Source: Bacteroidia bacterium (GTDB lineage: Bacteria > Bacteroidota > Bacteroidia > Bacteroidales > VadinHA17). Taken from it: a stretch of DNA of 11,348 bases. Location of the stretch: positions 1 through 11,348 of the forward strand of contig JAPLEC010000224.1 in NCBI GenBank assembly GCA_026391515.1. Direction: 5' to 3'. Shown piece by piece: positions 1-5,321 of the stretch; the first letter of the stretch is position 1, and every line of letters starts with the position of its first letter. Position numbers and translations under genes: made by a program. The notes beneath the pieces were generated by a model that saw only the letters and a list, made by a program, of their open reading frames with translations, was not told where the DNA came from and ran no database searches.

Positions 1-156
1 AAAGAAGCCGAATTGCTCTGTACCCGGATAAACATTATTGATCATGGTGAAATAATTGCCGATGGAAAGCTTTTCGAACTCATTGCTGAAAACGATGGAT
101 GCACTGACCTTGGTCAGGTTTTCCTCAAGATAACAGGAAGAGACTTGCGTGACTAG
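1..156 (+). CDS. ABC transporter ATP-binding protein, C-terminal fragment (5' end outside window)
   Basis: Only the last 51 codons are in the window; the frame is open from base 1 and stops at TAG 154-156. The fragment reads EAELLCTRINIIDHGEIIADG and ends in a VFLKITGRDLRD tail. This is the stretch just after the H-loop histidine of ABC-2-type (NatA/CcmA/drug-exporter) ATPases, where 'EEAE.LC.RI.IID.G.I...G' and a final 'VFL.LTG..LRD' are characteristic. Walker A, signature and Walker B motifs must lie upstream and cannot be checked. Known role of the family: a cytoplasmic ATPase that powers export with an integral membrane partner. The partner is very likely the permease gene that starts 36 nt downstream on the same strand. 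Substrate unknown. Confidence 0.88.
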   Translation, partial: KEAELLCTRINIIDHGEIIADGKLFELIAENDGCTDLGQVFLKITGRDLRD

Positions 157-192
157 GATTAAAAGATTATACAAAAAGAGAATAATTATCTG

Positions 193-1572
193 TTGAAAAA
201 ATTTCTATCCATATTAAAAAAAGATGCTCTTCTGTTGTTAAGAGATTGGCCGGGACTCGCAATTTTATTTATCATGCCGGCAGTTTTACTGATAGTGCTG
301 ACCTTTATTCAGGAGAATGCAATACCAGCAACGAGCTCTGGATTTAAAATGATAATTGTTAATGCTGACTCATCAGCTTTAGGTGATAATATTGTTCAGG
401 ATCTTACGAATTCAAAATACTTTAATTTCATCAGGTACGGTACAACCGAAGAAGCTAAACAGGCAATACTGGATGGCAAATCTCAATTTGCTGTAATAAT
501 TTCTGACAGTGCTACTGAAAAGCTTTTTAATCTCATCAGGATATCTTCCGAAAGTGGAAAGGATACAAATAAAATCCCTGTCAGTAATCTAGCCGGAGTT
601 GTTTTTCTTTATGATCCGGCTATGCCATCAATGATAAAAGATGCCATAAACATGCCATTGAAAACATTTATACAACTGTCAGCTGTAAAAATCTTAGTGG
701 CACAATACGCTGAAGAAGTAAACAAGTCTGTCACAAAACATTCATCAGACTTTGCAGCTAATCTTTCAAAAGAAAATTATTTCAATAATATTCCGGATTT
801 CCCTTATAAAAATGAGATAATAAAAAGGTTTAACGATGAGCTGAATAAAAGGACAAAAGAAGATTCAAAAATAAATTTACCTGTTAATCTTTCATTCAAT
901 TCAGAAATTGTCAGAATAGATGAACTTGCAGCAAGAAATGAAAATTCGGATTTCAAACCAAATGCCCTGCAGCATAATATTCCGGCGTTTACTCTTTTTG
1001 CAATGTTCTTTATTGTTATTCCGCTGGCAGGAAGTATTTTAAATGAAAAGATTAATGGGACTTTTAACAGATTAAAGACATTTCCTGTTTCGTACATTGA
1101 AATAATTTCCTCAAAAATTGCAGTTTTTCTGATTGTCTGCATCCTTCAGTTCATCTTCATGATGTTTGTCGGAATATATATAATGCCTATGCTGGGAGAA
1201 TTATCCTCAATTAACCTCAATGTCAGTTACCCGGCTCTTCTTTTGGCTTTAATAGCCAGCAGCCTTGCAGCAATAGGATTCGGAATTATTGTTGGAACTT
1301 TTGCTTCCACGCATGGTCAGGCTGCAACTTTTGGTTCGGTTATGGTAGTCATTCTGGCTTTGCTTGGCGGTATCTTTGTCCCTTCAAGTCTGATGCCTAA
1401 GATCTTACAGGGAATCAGTATGATCTCACCATTACGTTGGGGCACAGATGCTTTTCTCAGTGTGTTTAACAGGGATGAAGGTATTGGCAAAATATGGTTG
1501 GAATTATGTTTATTATTTGGCTTTTTTGGTGCTTCTATAATATTTTCTTTAAGAATTTTTAAAAAACACTGA
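193..1572 (+). CDS. ABC-2 type transporter permease
   Basis: This 459-residue membrane protein has the ABC-2 permease layout: a cytoplasmic amphipathic start (MKKFLSILKKDALLLLRD), TM1 at about residues 20-40, a long extracytoplasmic loop (about 41-260), then five helices near 262-282, 305-332, 347-370, 378-396 and 434-455. The hallmark stretch after TM2 is visible (NEKINGTFNRLKTFPVS, 284-300), as is the GGIFVPSSLMP...ISPLRWGTDA segment (392-420) typical of the family. The start is a TTG; no in-frame ATG gives the expected N-terminus, and MKKFLSILKKD is what relatives show. An AAGAG at about 176-180 is a weak ribosome site. It probably forms an exporter with the ATPase encoded just upstream. 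The large periplasmic loop resembles the ABC-2 exporters of lipids, drugs or natural products (inference). The substrate may be linked to the BtrH/ACP unit that follows. Confidence 0.92.
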   Translation: MKKFLSILKKDALLLLRDWPGLAILFIMPAVLLIVLTFIQENAIPATSSGFKMIIVNADSSALGDNIVQDLTNSKYFNFIRYGTTEEAKQAILDGKSQFAVIISDSATEKLFNLIRISSESGKDTNKIPVSNLAGVVFLYDPAMPSMIKDAINMPLKTFIQLSAVKILVAQYAEEVNKSVTKHSSDFAANLSKENYFNNIPDFPYKNEIIKRFNDELNKRTKEDSKINLPVNLSFNSEIVRIDELAARNENSDFKPNALQHNIPAFTLFAMFFIVIPLAGSILNEKINGTFNRLKTFPVSYIEIISSKIAVFLIVCILQFIFMMFVGIYIMPMLGELSSINLNVSYPALLLALIASSLAAIGFGIIVGTFASTHGQAATFGSVMVVILALLGGIFVPSSLMPKILQGISMISPLRWGTDAFLSVFNRDEGIGKIWLELCLLFGFFGASIIFSLRIFKKH

Positions 1573-1598
1573 AAAATAATTTCTGTATTATAAAAAGC

Positions 1599-1611
1599 TG
1601 AACCCGGTTCA
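1599..1611. promoter_or_regulatory. 13-bp perfect dyad, possible operator
   Basis: TGAACC-C-GGTTCA has two perfect 6-bp arms around one central base. It lies 27 nt after the permease stop and about 34 nt upstream of the promoter-like sequence of the HTH-BtrH-ACP unit. The size and position fit an operator for a dimeric regulator, possibly the HTH protein encoded next. There is no T-run after it, so it is not a standard terminator. The function is inferred from symmetry and position only. Confidence 0.25.
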
Positions 1612-1644
1612 ATCCGGTGAATAATTGAAAAGCCCTGCAACTTT

Positions 1645-1674
1645 ATTGTTCAAATAATAAAAGCGATAAATTTG
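1645..1674 (+). promoter_or_regulatory. Bacteroidota-type promoter for the HTH-BtrH-ACP unit
   Basis: A perfect -7 box TAAATTTG (1667-1674; consensus TAnnTTTG) is preceded after 18 nt by ATTG (1645-1648), close to the TTTG -33 element. Transcription would start near 1681, giving a leader of about 60 nt before the ATG at 1742. This makes the three downstream genes a unit that can be transcribed apart from the ABC genes. Confidence 0.45.
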
Positions 1675-1741
1675 ACTTTTTATTAAAACAAATTAAAAAA
1701 GACAGTGATTTATTCTATTTTTATGCCCGAATAAAATTTAT

Positions 1742-2254
1742 ATGAAAGAAAAAGATCTTATTCTGAATTTTCCGGATCACCAGGTTGTATATTATGCTGA
1801 AAAAAGTGATGGAACGTATGGTCCGCTCCAGACAGGATGTTATATGACAGGTAATTATATCGATGAGCATTTCAGAATTACCGGTAGCCTGAACAGATCA
1901 CTGCTTGAACAGCTGAAAAACGGAGAAATCAGCCCTATATGTTATTATATGAACATTGAAATGCTGACTATTCCTGAGTTGGCTTCACGAGTCGGAATTT
2001 CCCAAAGATCTTTGAAAAAACACCTTAGCCCTAAAGGATTTCAAAAGCTGAGTATTTCAAAATTAAAGCGTTACGCAGATGTATTAAATATACAAGTAGC
2101 AAATATGTTCCAGATAATTGATACCATTGAAGACAAAAACTGGAATGCAGGATATGAGGAAAAAGTGCGATCATCAAAACCTTATTTTATTTCGCAGGGT
2201 GCGACAAAAAACCCTTTGCTGGTTGAAACAAAAATAATTGCCAATTCAAAATGA
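1742..2254 (+). CDS. Helix-turn-helix (XRE-like) protein, linked to BtrH/ACP
   Basis: The protein has 170 residues. Residues about 70-126 look like an XRE/Cro-type helix-turn-helix: TIPELASRVGIS (helix 2 and turn), QRSLKKHLSP (recognition helix), then KLSISKLKRYADVLNIQVANMFQI (helices 4-5), the last part being the usual 'L..IA..L.V....L' stretch. The first 65 residues are mixed alpha/beta and not assigned to a family. There is no signal peptide or membrane segment, so it should be cytoplasmic. The stop codon overlaps the start of the BtrH-like gene (ATGA at 2251-2254), which implies translational coupling. It may regulate this locus, or it may be a partner protein that has lost DNA binding; the sequence does not decide. 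Start: the ATG at 1742 follows directly on in-frame AT-rich leader with no clear Shine-Dalgarno site. Confidence 0.7.
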   Translation: MKEKDLILNFPDHQVVYYAEKSDGTYGPLQTGCYMTGNYIDEHFRITGSLNRSLLEQLKNGEISPICYYMNIEMLTIPELASRVGISQRSLKKHLSPKGFQKLSISKLKRYADVLNIQVANMFQIIDTIEDKNWNAGYEEKVRSSKPYFISQGATKNPLLVETKIIANSK

Positions 2255-3273
2255 CCCAAATACCTTTTCGCCATATTATGGCTGCTCACTGTGAATCTGG
2301 CACAGTTACCGCTTTACTTAATCACCAAGGCTTGAAAATCTCCGAACCAATGGTTTTTGGTATTGCAAGCGGCATTTTCTTCGGCTATATTAAGACTCCT
2401 TCAATGGATTTTCCGACTTTTGCGGTTAGAAGCATGCCCGGACAAATTCGTGAGAAATTTGCAAAAAGAACAGGAGTAAAATTCAGGGGCGAAACATTCA
2501 GGAATCCGGAAAAAGCAGAACGGGCCCTTAATGATCTGCTTGATAAGAATCAGCCGGTTGCTGTACAGGTCGACTTTTTCTATATGAATTATTTCCCGAC
2601 CTGGTACAGAATACATGTCAACGTTCATTTTATTACTATAATCGGGAGAGAGGGAGATAAATACTATGTAAGCGATAGTTATCATCCTAAGATTTCTGAA
2701 ATTGACAGGGATGCTTTAACTAAAGGTCGGTTTGCCGGAGGTGCTTTTGCCCCGAAAGGATTTATGTTTTACCCGGTTTATGTGCCTGATGAAATTGATA
2801 TGGGAAAAGCAATAAAAGATGGCATGAAGGGAGCAATATCCAATATGTTAAAGATTCCATTGCCTTTTCTTGGTGTAAGAGGTATCAGAAGATTTGCTGA
2901 TAAGATAGTTGACTGGCCAAAGTATGCCAAAGATGAAAATATGCTTTCCGACAAAGTTTTCAGGATCACACTCTTCCTTGAAGATCAGGGTACTGGAGGA
3001 GGCGGATTCCGGTTTTTATATGCTTCATTTCTTCAGGAAGCTTCGAAAGTCCTTAATAATCCAAGACTTAATGAAATGTCAAAAGAAATGATGGAAATTG
3101 GTGATGGCTGGAGAGAAATATCACTTGCTGCAGCTCAGGTTGCAAAAAAGAGAGACTTTAGCAGGGAAAATCTTGAAGGTATAGGAAATTTGCTGCGTGT
3201 TAGAGCTGACCTTGAAGAGTCCTTTTTTACTAAATTAGGAAAAGAATTATCAAATCATAAACAAACAATATAA
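2251..3273 (+). CDS. BtrH-like acyltransferase (BtrH N-terminal domain plus DUF4872-like C-terminus)
   Basis: The 340-residue protein opens with RHIMAAHCESGTVTALLNHQG then LKISEPMVFGIASGIFFGY, matching the N-terminal signature of the butirosin-H family: a Cys in 'HCES', then 'LSE.MVFG...G..F.Y'. Candidate papain-type catalytic residues are Cys14, His126 (in HVNVHFITIIG) and Asp142 (in YYVSDSYHP); their roles are inferred from spacing and fold, not shown. The C-terminal half (about 180-335) is helical and fits DUF4872, the usual partner domain. Known for the family: BtrH moves a gamma-glutamylated amino-acyl chain from the carrier protein BtrI onto ribostamycin. An acyl carrier protein gene follows after 1 nt, so a carrier-to-acceptor acyl transfer is the natural guess. 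No signal peptide, so it is cytoplasmic. Acceptor and acyl group are unknown. A hydrolase or thioesterase role is possible. Confidence 0.85.
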   Translation: MTQIPFRHIMAAHCESGTVTALLNHQGLKISEPMVFGIASGIFFGYIKTPSMDFPTFAVRSMPGQIREKFAKRTGVKFRGETFRNPEKAERALNDLLDKNQPVAVQVDFFYMNYFPTWYRIHVNVHFITIIGREGDKYYVSDSYHPKISEIDRDALTKGRFAGGAFAPKGFMFYPVYVPDEIDMGKAIKDGMKGAISNMLKIPLPFLGVRGIRRFADKIVDWPKYAKDENMLSDKVFRITLFLEDQGTGGGGFRFLYASFLQEASKVLNNPRLNEMSKEMMEIGDGWREISLAAAQVAKKRDFSRENLEGIGNLLRVRADLEESFFTKLGKELSNHKQTI

Positions 3274-3274
3274 T

Positions 3275-3556
3275 ATGCCGTTTGATTCACTTGAAGATAT
3301 CAAACTTGAGGTTAAGAAACTGATTATTGAAACACTTAAATTTGAAAATGTTAAACCTGAAGATATTCTGGATGACGTAAGCTTCTTCAGCGGTGAAAAT
3401 ACAATTAAGATTGATTCAATTGATGTTATCGAGCTGGTAGTGACTATACAGAAGAAATTCTCAGTTAAAATCGACGACCAAAACCTTGCAAAAGACGTTG
3501 TAAGCACAGTTAACACTATTGCTGAATTTGTCTATTCCCAGCACCATAAAGCCTGA
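3275..3556 (+). CDS. Acyl carrier protein (phosphopantetheine-binding)
   Basis: This 93-residue protein has the ACP four-helix pattern: helix 1 near residues 5-22, the loop VKPEDILDDVSFFSGENT, then the attachment site KIDSIDVIELV with Ser48 as the expected 4'-phosphopantetheine site (DSI in place of the common DSL), and helix 3/4 ending in NTIAEFVYSQH. It differs from housekeeping AcpP: it is lysine-rich, has a longer 'FSGENTIK' loop before the DSID motif, and is not next to fatty-acid genes. The start ATG is one base after the stop of the BtrH-like gene, so the two are almost certainly co-translated. It should carry the acyl group that the BtrH-like protein uses, as BtrI does for BtrH (inference). 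A phosphopantetheinyl transferase must come from elsewhere in the genome. Confidence 0.92.
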   Translation: MPFDSLEDIKLEVKKLIIETLKFENVKPEDILDDVSFFSGENTIKIDSIDVIELVVTIQKKFSVKIDDQNLAKDVVSTVNTIAEFVYSQHHKA

Positions 3557-3760
3557 TTTTTTTCTAAAGTATATAGTTTGTGCATTTCGTAATTAACATG
3601 TTATTGTTAAATAATCATAGATAGATTTAAGTGTCAAAAAATTTAACTTAATGATAATTTTGTTTAACTTTGATATTCAACTGAAATTGCGGTATAATAT
3701 TTTTAAATCAATTTATTTATCATAATAAACCTTAATCATTAATTTTAAAACCTGATTAAA
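3557..3760. other. Intergenic region with palindrome and promoter
   Basis: 204 bp of very AT-rich DNA between the ACP gene and the DUF2846-like gene. It holds a T-run directly after the ACP stop (3557-3563), a perfect 10-bp palindrome TAACATGTTA (3594-3603) whose left half also pairs with TGTTAA at 3605-3610, and the promoter-like sequence listed at 3642-3672. No hairpin strong enough to be called a terminator of the ACP gene was found. No small ORF with coding character was seen. Confidence 0.5.
3642..3672 (+). promoter_or_regulatory. Bacteroidota-type promoter for the DUF2846-like gene
   Basis: A perfect -7 box TAACTTTG (3665-3672) has TTTA at 3642-3645, 19 nt upstream, as a near-match to the TTTG -33 element. 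Transcription would start near 3679 and leave a leader of about 80 nt, which is AT-rich and has no obvious structure. Confidence 0.42.
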
Positions 3761-4327
3761 ATGAAAACAAAAACATTCTTCACTTTATTAATTGCATTGC
3801 TGATGGGTTCATCTTCTCTTTTTGCACAGGGATTTAAACCCCCGTCACCCGGCAAAGCTGTTGTTTATTTCTGCAGGTATACAAAATTCGGCTTTGCAGT
3901 TTCTTTTGAATATTTCCATAATGATAAATACATTGGAATAGCAAAAGGACAAAACGTTGTTCGCTATGAATGTGATCCGGGACAGCAATTATTCTGGCTT
4001 TCAACTGAAAATAAGGAATTTGTAACTGCCGACCTTCAGGAAGGAGGTACATACCTCGTTATAGTAAATGTACTTCCAGGTGGAATGAAAGGACATGTAG
4101 GCTGTCAACCTATTTCAGCCAGTGATGAACGATTTGAAAAGGTAAAAGACCTAATAATGAAAGAAGTGCCTGTCGTTACCGAGCAGAAAAAGATTGATGA
4201 AATGAATAATAAACTTGCTAAATTCATTAAAGAGAATCTTGACAAGTATAACAATACATGGAAGAACGAAAAAAACTTCAAGAATATATCGTCTGATATG
4301 GCAGTTCCTGAATCTTCTATGAAATAA
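3761..4327 (+). CDS. Secreted DUF2846-like protein
   Basis: The 188-residue protein begins with a clear Sec signal peptide (MKTKTFFTLLIALLMGSSSLFAQ, cleavage probably after Ala22, before Gln, as is common in Bacteroidota). There is no lipobox Cys, so it should be periplasmic or surface-released and not a lipoprotein. Residues about 30-105 follow the DUF2846 beta-rich pattern: GKAVVYFCRY, a 'NDKYIGIAKGQNVVRYECDPGQQLFWL' segment (small-ligand-like strand, 'IG', 'PG'), then LQEGGTYLVIVNV. The C-terminal 60 residues (about 125-188) are charged and helical, with KKIDEMNNKLAKFIKENL likely forming a coiled or amphipathic helix; this tail is not part of the domain. The function of DUF2846 is unknown. 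The gene stands alone, with its own promoter and a strong terminator. Confidence 0.68.
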   Translation: MKTKTFFTLLIALLMGSSSLFAQGFKPPSPGKAVVYFCRYTKFGFAVSFEYFHNDKYIGIAKGQNVVRYECDPGQQLFWLSTENKEFVTADLQEGGTYLVIVNVLPGGMKGHVGCQPISASDERFEKVKDLIMKEVPVVTEQKKIDEMNNKLAKFIKENLDKYNNTWKNEKNFKNISSDMAVPESSMK

Positions 4328-4343
4328 TATCAGTTGAATAATT

Positions 4344-4377
4344 AAAAATCCCGGAGACATCACCCGGGATTTTTTTT
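4344..4377. terminator. Bidirectional rho-independent terminator
   Basis: AAAAATCCCGG (4344-4354) pairs perfectly with CCGGGATTTTT (4364-4374) around a 9-nt loop, followed by more T to 4377. A- and T-runs flank both sides, so it can end the + strand DUF2846-like gene (stop at 4327) and the - strand TonB gene (stop at 4394), which converge here. Confidence 0.85.
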
Positions 4378-4393
4378 GATCTGACTATAACTT

Positions 4394-5161
4394 TTATCGA
4401 TTATGAATTTGAAATAATACCGGAACTGAATACCATACCGGGACAGGAACCCCGCTTTGCCTGCCTGGCTTAAATTTAGGCAATGTGCTGATAACACGGA
4501 CTGCTTCCTGGTCAAGGAGAGGATCAATACCTTTTAAGACTTCTATCCTGTCAACAGATCCGTCTGTATTCACCACAAATTTCAAAATTACCCTTCCTTG
4601 TATATTATTATTTAATGCTTCAGCCGGATAAACACTATTTTTCCGAATAAACCCAAGAAGGGCTTCATTTCCCCCAGGAAATTCCGGCATCTCTTCCACT
4701 ATAATAAATATCTTTGGTTCAACCGGAACTATCTCTTCAGTTTGTTCTACATATACTATTGTATCATTCACATTGCCATCAGTAGTTGTCTGAACTCTTT
4801 CATCAGTCGTCGGTAAAAAAGCTGTTAATCCAATTGTATCTGTAACTACCTCAGGAACAATGTTCTGTGGTGTTTTCACCGGCTCTGCCGGAGGCTTTAT
4901 TTCTGGTTGTTTAATAACTTCCGGTTTGAAGTTATCCATCTGAGCAATTACTATAACACCTGGCCCTAATGAAGCAGTTCCTTCTTTTAGCAGTGAAAAC
5001 GACAAAATTACAAATACTGCGCATAATGCCAGAGCACCGAGAATAGAGAAGCTTATAACTGATTTGTAGCGTTTCCGGAGATCATATGCTCCGTATTCCT
5101 TATTACGGTTCTCGAAAATGATCTCATCAAATTCCGGAACCTTTTTTTCATTCCTCTTCAT
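4394..5161 (-). CDS. TonB family energy transducer
   Basis: The 255-residue protein has the standard TonB parts: a cytoplasmic tail with the Bacteroidota-style sequence FDEIIFENRNKEYGAYDLRKRY (11-32), one membrane helix at about 35-58, a Pro/Glu/Lys/Thr-rich periplasmic linker (about 78-150), and a TonB C-terminal domain at about 165-252 with YPAEALNNNIQGRVILKFVV, NTDGSV and PKFKPGRQSGVPVPVWYSVPV. Known role: with ExbB/ExbD it passes proton-motive energy to TonB-dependent outer-membrane receptors. No exbB, exbD or receptor gene is in the window, and Bacteroidota usually have many TonB copies, so its receptor cannot be named. The gene lies downstream of the DUF5916 gene on the same strand but is separated from it by a terminator, so it probably has its own promoter. 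A dyad TTGTT-A-AACAA lies at 5177-5187, just ahead of the start. Confidence 0.94.
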   Translation of the reverse strand: MKRNEKKVPEFDEIIFENRNKEYGAYDLRKRYKSVISFSILGALALCAVFVILSFSLLKEGTASLGPGVIVIAQMDNFKPEVIKQPEIKPPAEPVKTPQNIVPEVVTDTIGLTAFLPTTDERVQTTTDGNVNDTIVYVEQTEEIVPVEPKIFIIVEEMPEFPGGNEALLGFIRKNSVYPAEALNNNIQGRVILKFVVNTDGSVDRIEVLKGIDPLLDQEAVRVISTLPKFKPGRQSGVPVPVWYSVPVLFQIHNR

Positions 5162-5270
5162 CTTAGTAGTTTTTAGTTGTTAAACAATCACAGGACAACC
5201 GCATTCTACTTAGTTAAAAAAGAGGTGTTTCTTCATAAAATAATGAGCAAAAACAGTGCCAGTTATAGTA

Positions 5271-5297
5271 AAAAAGGCTGCCCCCGGACAGCCTTTT
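5271..5297 (-). terminator. Rho-independent terminator of the DUF5916 gene
   Basis: Read on the - strand, AAAAGGCTG pairs with CAGCCTTTT around the 8-nt loop TCCGGGGG, followed by a run of six T. It starts about 25 nt past the stop of the - strand gene that ends at 5322. It separates that gene from the downstream tonB-family gene. Confidence 0.83.
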
Positions 5298-5321
5298 AAC
5301 CTCATAATATGAAAAAAGTCC

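Noticed and set aside
804..1142. Open frame on the - strand inside the ABC permease gene
   Set aside because: It is antisense to a well-supported membrane protein gene, and its translation has no recognisable domain.
3693..3698. TATAAT resembling a sigma-70 -10 box
   Set aside because: The window looks like Bacteroidota, whose main sigma factor uses TAnnTTTG; a perfect box of that type lies just upstream at 3665-3672.
5177..5187. Dyad TTGTT-A-AACAA ahead of the TonB gene as an operator
   Set aside because: It is short, AT-rich and made of common words; such dyads are expected by chance in this composition. It is noted in the TonB entry only.
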